Assembly (NCBI GenBank): GCA_052143895.1
Contig: JBKQRT010000010.1
Location: 1-5,449, forward strand
DNA from: Bog-756 sp052143895
Lineage (GTDB): Bacteria; Actinomycetota; Acidimicrobiia; Acidimicrobiales; RAAP-2
Direction: 5' to 3'
Length of the DNA: 5,449 nt
A program made the translations under genes and the position numbers. This document shows, piece after piece, positions 1-5,201 of the stretch. Positions within the stretch are counted from its first letter, which is position 1; each line of letters begins with the position of its first letter. The notes beneath the pieces are model-generated. The model saw nothing but the letters and a program-made list of their open reading frames with translations, was not told the DNA's origin and searched no databases.

Positions 1-951
1 GTGCGCGAGTACCCCGAGATCGTCCGCCGCTACTTCGGCAGGATAATCCCGCCGAACGACAACAAGTTCGCGGCGCTGAACTCGGCGGTGTGGTCGGGCG
101 GCTCGTTCATCTACGTTCCCCCGGGCGTCGAGGTCGACATGCCCCTCCAGGCGTACTTCCGCATCAACGCCGAGAACATGGGGCAGTTCGAGCGGACGCT
201 TATCATCGCCGACGTCGGATCCCAGGTGCACTACATCGAGGGGTGCTCGGCACCTGTCTACACAACCGATTCGCTCCACTCCGCCGTGGTCGAACTGGTG
301 GCGCTCGAAGGGTCCCGCATCACGTACACGACCATCCAGAACTGGTCCAACAATGTCTACAACCTGGTCACCAAGCGTGCCCGGGCGGAGGCGGAGGCCC
401 ACGTGGAGTGGATCGACGGCAACATCGGATCACGCCTCACCATGAAGTACCCGTCCGTCTACCTGATGGGCCCAAAGGCGTCCGGCGAGGTGCTGTCGGT
501 GGCCTACGCCGGGGCGGGTCAGCACCAGGACGCAGGGGCGAAGATGGTCCACGCCGCACCCGAGACCACGTCGACCATCGTCTCGAAGTCCATCTCCAAA
601 GATGCGGGCATCACCACCTACCGCGGCCTGGTCCACGTGGACGAGGGAGCCAAGCACGCCAAGAGCTTCGTCCGGTGTGACGCACTGTTGCTCGACGACA
701 CGGCGGTGTCGGAGACCAAGCCGTACATGGAGGTCGGCGAGCGGGATGCGCGGATCGGCCACGAGGCGACGGTGTCAAAGGTGGGCGACGACCAGCTCTT
801 CTACTTGATGAGCCGTGGTCTGTCCGAGACCCAGGCGATGGGGATGATCGTGAACGGGTTCATCGAGCCGATCACCAGGACACTGCCGATGGAGTACGCC
901 GTCGAGTGGAGCCGCCTCATCGAGCTGCAGATGGAAGGCTCGGTCGGCTGA
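1..951 (+). CDS. sufB: Fe-S cluster assembly protein SufB, 5'-partial
   Basis: SufB is the scaffold subunit of the cytosolic SufBC2D complex, on which Fe-S clusters are built before transfer to apoproteins. The 316 visible residues are the core beta-helix and C-terminal helical domain. SufB is usually about 470 residues, so roughly 150 lie upstream, and the GTG at base 1 is an internal valine rather than a start. The motif EGCSAP holds Cys82, matching E. coli Cys254 (sulfur transfer). RCDALL holds Cys226, matching Cys405, the residue that works with SufD His360 at the interface. GHEATVSKV (253-261) holds His254 and Glu255, matching His433 and Glu434; Gly253 replaces E. coli Glu432, as I recall is usual in actinobacteria. 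The C-terminus (LIELQMEGSVG) is intact. The protein is a paralogue of SufD, encoded 1.5 kb downstream. Identification is essentially certain. Confidence 0.98.
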   Translation: MREYPEIVRRYFGRIIPPNDNKFAALNSAVWSGGSFIYVPPGVEVDMPLQAYFRINAENMGQFERTLIIADVGSQVHYIEGCSAPVYTTDSLHSAVVELVALEGSRITYTTIQNWSNNVYNLVTKRARAEAEAHVEWIDGNIGSRLTMKYPSVYLMGPKASGEVLSVAYAGAGQHQDAGAKMVHAAPETTSTIVSKSISKDAGITTYRGLVHVDEGAKHAKSFVRCDALLLDDTAVSETKPYMEVGERDARIGHEATVSKVGDDQLFYLMSRGLSETQAMGMIVNGFIEPITRTLPMEYAVEWSRLIELQMEGSVG

Positions 952-989
952 TCCCTCCCGCCCGGCCGCGCCCCGGCGCCAGCTGGGTT

Positions 990-1007
990 CCCCCGGAGCC
1001 CCGGGGG
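990..1007 (+). other. GC-only hairpin between sufB and the small Cys protein gene
   Basis: A perfect 7-bp inverted repeat, CCCCCGG (990-996) and CCGGGGG (1001-1007), flanks the tetraloop AGCC. It starts 38 bases after the sufB stop and ends 26 bases before the next ATG. No T-run follows, so it is not a classical intrinsic terminator. It could weaken read-through, mark an mRNA processing point, or be chance in GC-rich DNA. Confidence 0.4.
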
Positions 1008-1033
1008 GTAGATCGGAGAGGCAGACTGTCAGC

Positions 1034-1378
1034 ATGCCGATGAGGGAAGAGTGCAAGCACTTTCAGAGCCGGACCTACGACTCGGGGGAGGTCGCCCGGT
1101 TCTGTGTCCTCAACCTGGCGCCCGAGGCCCCGTGGAAGTGCCCCGACGACTGCCCTTCGTACACACGCCGACTGGCCGATGTGGGCTGGTCCCACGGGTC
1201 ACTGGTGGAACCGAAGCTGGAACCCATGCCTGACATCCCCGGCGAGGACGCGGCGACCCTTTTGGATCAGGCCGAGGGCATTGTCAACGCCATCGGGCCC
1301 GAGGTGCTGGCCGACGTTCGTCGCGAGGATGAGCGCCAGGAACGGAAGGCGCATCGCTGGTGGCGCAAGAAGGGCTGA
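1034..1378 (+). CDS. Small four-cysteine protein of unknown function
   Basis: This gene encodes 114 residues that I cannot assign to a named family. The N-terminal half (about 1-60) looks folded and carries Cys7, Cys24, Cys36 and Cys40, spaced C-x16-C-x11-C-x3-C, with aromatic and proline residues around the last pair (APWKCPDDCPSY). Four cysteines in one small domain suggest metal or Fe-S binding, but that is inference. The C-terminal 25 residues are highly charged (RREDERQERKAHRWWRKKG) and probably helical. There is no signal peptide or membrane segment, so it should be cytosolic. The start is ATG 1034, with a purine-rich GGAGAGG at 1015-1021, 12 bases upstream; ATG 1040 is possible but further away. 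It lies 82 bp after sufB on the same strand and may be cotranscribed. Third positions are strongly G or C, supporting a real gene. Confidence 0.85.
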   Translation: MPMREECKHFQSRTYDSGEVARFCVLNLAPEAPWKCPDDCPSYTRRLADVGWSHGSLVEPKLEPMPDIPGEDAATLLDQAEGIVNAIGPEVLADVRREDERQERKAHRWWRKKG

Positions 1379-1384
1379 CCCGAC

Positions 1385-1480
1385 CGGCCGCGCCCCCTCT
1401 CGGCCGCGCCCCCTCTCGGCCCCGCCTTCCGACGGCCCCGCCTTCCGACGGCCCCACCGACTGACGGGGCCACCGACTGA
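1385..1480. repeat. Six-unit tandem array with exact 16-bp period
   Basis: The whole gap between the convergent genes is built from 16-bp units starting with CGG. Units 1 and 2 (1385-1400, 1401-1416) are identical: CGGCCGCGCCCCCTCT. Units 3 and 4 (1417-1432, 1433-1448) are identical: CGGCCCCGCCTTCCGA. Units 5 and 6 (1449-1464, 1465-1480) are CGGCCCCACCGACTGA and CGGGGCCACCGACTGA, differing at two bases. A degenerate seventh unit (1481-1496) starts CGGGC and runs over the crotonase stop codon. The pairing suggests successive local duplications. Within units 5-6, GGCCCC (1450-1455) and GGGGCC (1466-1471) can pair across a 10-base loop, so the array may also help end transcription from either side. 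Confidence 0.85.
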
Positions 1481-1485
1481 CGGGC

Positions 1486-2346
1486 TTACCGGCCGGTGAA
1501 GGACGCAGCCCGCTTCTCCACGAATGCCGTCATGGCCTCGACCAGATCGTCCGACGCCAGGAAGCCGGCGTTCCAGGTGGCGACGTAGTCCAGTCCGTCT
1601 GCGACCGAGCGGCCCTCGCTGGCGGTGAGCACCGCCTTCGTTCCCTGCACGGCCAGCGGAGAGTTCGCCGCGATTTCCTCGGCCATGGCCCGGGCGCCGC
1701 TGAGGACGGCGTCGGGGTCGACACAGACGTGGTTGACGAGGCCGATCGCCTCGGCCCGTTCCGCCGTGATGTCCTTGCCGGTGTAGGCCAACTCGGCGAC
1801 GTGGCCCTTTCCGATGATGTGGGCAAGCCGCTGCAGGCTGCCGAGGTCGGCGACGATGGCGACTTTGGTCTCACGAACCGAGAACACGGCGTCGGCGCTG
1901 GCCAGGCGGATGTCACAGGCGGCCGCCAGGTCGACACCCCCGCCGATGCAGCAGCCGTGGATGGCGGCGACGACCGGGACGGGGCATGCGGCCACCGAGG
2001 TGACGGACGCCTGGAGGCGGAGAACCTCGGCCCTGGCCGACCTGGCCCTGGCCGCCATCGAGGTCGGGTTCCCGGTGCCCGACGAGGGTCCCGCCAGTCC
2101 CGCCATGGCCACGAGGTCCAGGCCGACGGAGAAGTGCGGTCCTCTGGCCGCCACCACCACGGCTCGGACGTCCGGCTCCGAGCCGATGGCCGCCATGGCC
2201 CGTGGGAGGTCCGTCCAGAACGCGGGACCCATCGCATTCCGCTTCTCCGGCCGGTCGAGCCAGAGGGTGGCGACATGGCCGTCCGTCTCGATGGAGAGGA
2301 CCTCGGACGAGAACGCGGCGATGGGGGAGTCGGGGGTCGGATCCAT
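1486..2346 (-). CDS. Crotonase-superfamily enzyme, probable delta3,5-delta2,4-dienoyl-CoA isomerase
   Basis: This 286-residue crotonase-fold enzyme acts on acyl-CoA thioesters, probably in beta-oxidation of unsaturated fatty acids. RPEKRNAM (32-39) is the N-terminal family motif, HFSVGLDL (71-78) forms the first oxyanion-hole loop and GCCIGGGVDLAAACDIRLAS (131-150) the second. Plain hydratases use two glutamates (rat Glu144 and Glu164). Here the first position is Asp139, the second Glu159, and Asp167 follows in ADLGSLQRL where hydratases have a glycine-rich loop. These match Asp176, Glu196 and Asp204 of rat ECH1, the dienoyl-CoA isomerase, with the same spacing of 20 and 8. ATG 2346 (MDPTPDSP) is preferred because the region upstream reads as low-complexity Arg/Ala/Pro and a -10-like box lies just before it. 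The reading frame stays open further upstream, to about 2529. There is no organelle-type or secretory leader. It is antisense to its suf neighbours, so it is probably functionally unrelated to them. The fold is certain, the substrate is not. Confidence 0.93.
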   Translation of the reverse strand: MDPTPDSPIAAFSSEVLSIETDGHVATLWLDRPEKRNAMGPAFWTDLPRAMAAIGSEPDVRAVVVAARGPHFSVGLDLVAMAGLAGPSSGTGNPTSMAARARSARAEVLRLQASVTSVAACPVPVVAAIHGCCIGGGVDLAAACDIRLASADAVFSVRETKVAIVADLGSLQRLAHIIGKGHVAELAYTGKDITAERAEAIGLVNHVCVDPDAVLSGARAMAEEIAANSPLAVQGTKAVLTASEGRSVADGLDYVATWNAGFLASDDLVEAMTAFVEKRAASFTGR

Positions 2347-2352
2347 GGCCAG

Positions 2353-2358
2353 AGCGTA
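2353..2358 (-). promoter_or_regulatory. Putative -10 box (TACGCT) for a leaderless crotonase transcript
   Basis: On the minus strand TACGCT fits the actinobacterial -10 pattern TAnnnT. It ends 6 bases before ATG 2346, so transcription would start at or next to the A of the start codon. No Shine-Dalgarno-like sequence is visible ahead of this ATG, which fits a leaderless mRNA, a common arrangement in actinobacteria. No clear -35 element is seen. Confidence 0.4.
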
Positions 2359-2417
2359 GGCGGCACCGTGGCCGACCGCCGCCCGCGCTGGCTGTCGGGA
2401 GGGTCGGAGGGCGGGCG

Positions 2418-2435
2418 GGCGAGAGCCGGCTCGCC
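2418..2435 (+). promoter_or_regulatory. Hairpin or operator-like inverted repeat upstream of sufD
   Basis: GGCGAG (2418-2423) and CTCGCC (2430-2435) form a perfect 6-bp stem around AGCCGG. The centre also contains the 10-bp palindrome GAGCCGGCTC (2423-2432). It ends 29 bases before the sufD ATG, inside the 118-bp divergent gap. It could be an operator or a 5' leader structure; chance is possible given the GC content. I see no convincing -10 box for sufD in this gap. Confidence 0.3.
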
Positions 2436-2464
2436 GGGCCGATCCTCCGGGCCGGGCAGGTACT

Positions 2465-3871
2465 ATGGCAGCCGAGGCTCGTGTTCCGAGCCTCCTTGCG
2501 CGAGAGGCTTCTGATCTGTCCACCTTCACTCCAGAGACCGCCGCCGGGCTCCCCGGGATTCCCTGGCTGCAGCACCGGCGGACAGCTGCGGCGGAGGCTT
2601 TCGCGTCCTCACCGCTGCCGACCGAGAAGGACGAGGTGTGGCGGTACAGCCGGATCGATCAGCTCGACCTCGACCGGTTCCGACCGGTGGCGAGCTCGCG
2701 GACGCCGGCCGCGCCCGACCCCGGGCCCTCTCCGTCCGACCGCGTCCACTCCCTGGTCACCAGCCTCGGTGACCGCTCGGGCCTGATGGTCACCATCGAC
2801 GGCGTTCTGGCCACTGTGGCGTCGGCAGTGGAGGAGGACGCCTTGACGCTCGGCCGGGCCACCGAGCACCCCGAGGCAGGACACCTCCTCGGAGTGGTGG
2901 TGCGGGACCCGCACGATTACCTGTTGCTGAACGACGCGTTCGTTGTCGACCCGCTCGTCGTCGACGTCTCCTCCGGGGTGACCATCGAGGACCCGATCAT
3001 CATCCTCCATGTCATCAGCGGGAACAGCGGCGACGCCGTGTTCCCGCGGACGGTGGTCCGCTGCAGGGACGGGTCGACAGCTGCGGTCGTCGAGATCGTC
3101 GTCGAGGTCGATGCCGGCCTGTTGGCCGGACTCCCCGCATCGGCCACCCGGCTCACGACACGACGCCAGGGACCGGATGCGGCGGGCTGCCTGGTCGTGC
3201 CCGTCACCGAGCTCGAGGTGGCCGACGGGGCGAACCTGTCCTTCGTCAGCGTCCAGGCACTGGGGCCAAATACCTGGCAACTCGCCCATCAGGCCAGCAC
3301 GATCGGTGCCGAGGCGTGCCTGCGGAGCTTCGCCGTGGCGCTCGGCGGCAGCTACGCGCGGCTTCGGACCGACTCCGCCCTGCAGGGGGCGTCGGGCACC
3401 AGCGTGCTGCGGGCGGCCTACGTCGGCAGGGACGACCAGATGCTCGACTTCCGTACGCTGCAGGACCACCTCGCGCCGCGTACCACCAGTGACCTCCTCT
3501 TCATGGGTGCGGTCGCCGATCGGTCACACTCGGTCTATAGCGGGCTCATCCGGGTGCATCGGGGAGCCGTCCGCTCAGACGCCATGCAGACGAACCACAA
3601 CCTGGTCCTCGACGAGGGAGCCCACGCCGATTCGGTCCCGAACCTGGACATCGAGGAGAACGATGTCACGTGCAGCCACGGCTCCACGGTCGGCCCCGTG
3701 GACGAGGACCAGCGTTACTACCTCGAGTCCCGCGGCGTGGAGCCGGACGTTGCCGAGCGGCTCATCGTCGGCGGATTCTTCGAGGACATCGCCGGCCAGG
3801 TTCCCGTCGCGGGCGCTCATCCGCTGGTCAGCCGTGCGCTCGCCGACCGGGTGGGAGTGCACCATGGCTGA
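2465..3871 (+). CDS. sufD: Fe-S cluster assembly protein SufD
   Basis: SufD is the SufB paralogue in the SufBC2D scaffold; cluster assembly occurs at the SufB-SufD interface in the cytosol. The protein has 468 residues, within the usual 400-470. The N-terminal helical part carries the family motif LPTEKDEVWRYSRID (51-65). A right-handed beta-helix core follows, then a C-terminal helical domain with DQRYYLESRG and a GGFFEDI segment. The motif DVTCSHGSTVG places Cys403 and His405 at E. coli Cys358 and His360; the histidine is the interface residue required for assembly. ATG 2465 is the only usual start codon near the expected N-terminus. A weak GGGCAGG (2454-2460) lies 4 bases before it. The 3' end overlaps the next gene by 8 bp. 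sufB is not adjacent: a small Cys protein gene and a reverse-strand crotonase gene intervene. Identification is secure. Confidence 0.97.
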   Translation: MAAEARVPSLLAREASDLSTFTPETAAGLPGIPWLQHRRTAAAEAFASSPLPTEKDEVWRYSRIDQLDLDRFRPVASSRTPAAPDPGPSPSDRVHSLVTSLGDRSGLMVTIDGVLATVASAVEEDALTLGRATEHPEAGHLLGVVVRDPHDYLLLNDAFVVDPLVVDVSSGVTIEDPIIILHVISGNSGDAVFPRTVVRCRDGSTAAVVEIVVEVDAGLLAGLPASATRLTTRRQGPDAAGCLVVPVTELEVADGANLSFVSVQALGPNTWQLAHQASTIGAEACLRSFAVALGGSYARLRTDSALQGASGTSVLRAAYVGRDDQMLDFRTLQDHLAPRTTSDLLFMGAVADRSHSVYSGLIRVHRGAVRSDAMQTNHNLVLDEGAHADSVPNLDIEENDVTCSHGSTVGPVDEDQRYYLESRGVEPDVAERLIVGGFFEDIAGQVPVAGAHPLVSRALADRVGVHHG

Positions 3872-4205
3872 GCTGGCCGCCGCGGGCGCGATCGGCGCGG
3901 TCCGGCTCTGCGGCCGCCACGACCTCTCACCCGGGGAGGCGCGTCGGTTCGACGTCGCCGGGCTGCGGATCGCGCTGGTCCGGATCGGTGACGACTTCTT
4001 CGCCGTCGGCGATCGTTGCAGCCACGAGGACTTCTCGCTGGCCGACGGCGAGGTGTGGCCCGAAGAGTGCGAGATCGAGTGCGCCAAGCACGGGTCGACC
4101 TTCGATCTCCGGACCGGTCAACCGTGCTCGCTGCCCGCCACCCGACCGGTCCCTGTCTACGGACTGGTCGTGGACGACGACGATGTGTCGGTGGTGGTTC
4201 CATGA
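3864..4205 (+). CDS. Rieske-type [2Fe-2S] ferredoxin of the suf operon
   Basis: A 113-residue cytosolic Rieske ferredoxin with no membrane anchor, resembling the ferredoxin subunits of ring-hydroxylating dioxygenases. The ligand motifs are Cys52-x-His54 and Cys73-x2-His76, separated by 18 residues, one or two more than I recall for typical dioxygenase ferredoxins. The sequence after the second motif (STFDLRTG, then LPATRPVPVY) is typical of this subgroup. It also has Cys16, Cys69 and Cys88; Cys69 is only four residues before ligand Cys73. ATG 3864 overlaps the sufD stop by 8 bp, and GGGAG (3853-3857) lies 6 bases upstream as a likely ribosome site. The stop overlaps the sufC start by 4 bp. 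Automatic annotation often labels such genes phenylpropionate dioxygenase ferredoxin, but the context argues for a role with the Suf machinery, perhaps supplying electrons or acting as a first client. That role is inferred. Confidence 0.95.
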   Translation: MAELAAAGAIGAVRLCGRHDLSPGEARRFDVAGLRIALVRIGDDFFAVGDRCSHEDFSLADGEVWPEECEIECAKHGSTFDLRTGQPCSLPATRPVPVYGLVVDDDDVSVVVP

Positions 4206-4969
4206 GCACCGGCGAGCTGTGCATCGAAGGTCTTCGGGTCGGCATCCCCGGTCGGGAGATCCTCCGGGGCGTGACGTTAACCGTGCGGAGCGGCGAGGTG
4301 CACGCGGTGATGGGCCCGAACGGTTCGGGCAAGAGCACGCTCGCCCACGTGCTCATGGGCCGACCCGGTTACGAGGTGCTCGACGGATCGGTCACCCTGG
4401 ACGGCATCGACCTCTTGGCGTTGCCCACGTGGCAGCGGGCGAGGGCCGGTCTCTTCCTGGCCATGCAGCACCCGATCGAGGTACCTGGTGTCTCGCTCGC
4501 CACGGCGCTCATCGCTGCGCGCGGCGCGGTACCCGACGGCGACGGGCAGGCGGACGACGCCGAGCGCACCGCCAACAGAGCGGCGATCGACGAGAGGCTC
4601 CGGACAGAGGCGGCCCTGATCGGCTTCGACGAGCGCTTTCTCGACCGGGCCCTCAACGTCGATCTGTCCGGCGGCGAGCGGAAACGGAACGAGACGCTGC
4701 AGATGGGCGTGCTGCGGCCGCGGTTCGCCGTGTTGGACGAGATCGATTCGGGTCTCGACGTCGATGCGCTCGGCGCCGTGGGTCGGCGTGTGCAGGAGGC
4801 CACCGCGGAATGGGGCCTCGGGGTCCTGGCGATCACCCACTTCCGGCGGCTGCTCGCCGTGCTGCGACCTGACGTCGTGCATGTGCTCTCGGACGGTCGG
4901 GTGGTGGCCACGGGTGGAAGTGACCTGGCGGACATCGTTGACAGGACCGGGTACGGCGCCTACACGTGA
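4202..4969 (+). CDS. sufC: Fe-S cluster assembly ATPase SufC
   Basis: SufC is the ABC-type ATPase of the SufBC2D complex. It is soluble, not a transporter; ATP-driven dimerisation reshapes the SufB-SufD interface. All motifs are present in 255 residues: Walker A GPNGSGKST (38-46, Lys44), Q-loop Gln89 in AMQHP, signature LSGGERKRNE (155-164), Walker B FAVLDE (175-180, catalytic Glu180), D-loop SGLD (183-186) and H-loop His213. The RKRNE extension and the SGLDVDAL motif separate SufC from other ABC ATPases. Residue 181 is Ile, where SufC usually has Thr or Ser (DETDSGLD). ATG 4202 overlaps the Rieske stop as ATGA, implying translational coupling; no strong ribosome site is needed or seen. It is the last gene of the sufD-Rieske-sufC unit within the window. 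Confidence 0.98.
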   Translation: MSTGELCIEGLRVGIPGREILRGVTLTVRSGEVHAVMGPNGSGKSTLAHVLMGRPGYEVLDGSVTLDGIDLLALPTWQRARAGLFLAMQHPIEVPGVSLATALIAARGAVPDGDGQADDAERTANRAAIDERLRTEAALIGFDERFLDRALNVDLSGGERKRNETLQMGVLRPRFAVLDEIDSGLDVDALGAVGRRVQEATAEWGLGVLAITHFRRLLAVLRPDVVHVLSDGRVVATGGSDLADIVDRTGYGAYT

Positions 4970-4993
4970 GCACGGTGAGCGGAGGCCGGACGT

Positions 4994-5007
4994 GACGGGA
5001 TCCCGTC
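4994..5007. other. Perfect 14-bp palindrome downstream of sufC
   Basis: GACGGGATCCCGTC is perfectly self-complementary and lies 25 bases after the sufC stop. As RNA it can fold into a 5-bp GC-rich stem with a GATC loop. An overlapping alternative stem pairs CGGACG (4987-4992) with CGTCCG (5004-5009). No T-run follows. It may be a weak terminator or a protein-binding palindrome; the sequence alone does not decide. Confidence 0.4.
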
Positions 5008-5084
5008 CGCTCCCCGGACCAACCGTCGGTGTGACGGGCTCGGAGGCACCCACCTGACGCACCCCAGCCGCCGGCGGTGGCCGG

Positions 5085-5090
5085 TAGCGT
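5085..5090 (+). promoter_or_regulatory. Putative -10 box (TAGCGT)
   Basis: TAGCGT fits the actinobacterial TAnnnT -10 pattern. A transcript would begin near 5097, beside TTG 5098 and 13 bases before ATG 5110, which share a frame. The 10-bp palindrome CCGCCGGCGG (5068-5077) lies between the likely -35 and -10 positions. If real, the genes to the right are transcribed separately from sufC. The support is only a short match. Confidence 0.25.
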
Positions 5091-5201
5091 CCCTGCATTG
5101 CCCGCCGACATGGACGACGGGGTGGCGCCCGTCGTGCCGGTCGCACGCGTGATGATCTGTCAAGGCCTCCCGGCTTCGCCGCTACCGGTGCCGACCCGGC
5201 T

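Noticed and set aside
753..768. Loss of an active-site Glu in SufB (Gly253 at E. coli Glu432)
   Set aside because: GHEATVSKV is, as I recall, the usual form in actinobacterial SufB, and the neighbouring His254 and Glu255 are kept, so it is a lineage variant rather than a defect.
1385..1480. CRISPR array
   Set aside because: The 16-bp units are directly abutting with no spacers, and there are no cas genes.
2461..2466. TACTAT resembling a -10 box at the sufD start
   Set aside because: It overlaps the ATG at 2465, so transcription would begin inside the coding sequence, and no alternative in-frame start follows at the right place for the SufD N-terminus.
1729..2514. Long open plus-strand frame antisense to the crotonase gene
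   Set aside because: Its translation is Gly/Arg/Asp-rich low-complexity text typical of a shadow frame in GC-rich DNA, while the minus strand encodes a clear crotonase with intact motifs.
2347..2529. N-terminal extension of the crotonase to an upstream start near 2529
   Set aside because: The added 61 residues are Arg/Ala/Pro-rich without family similarity and would run into the sufD coding region; ATG 2346 fits family length and the -10-like box.
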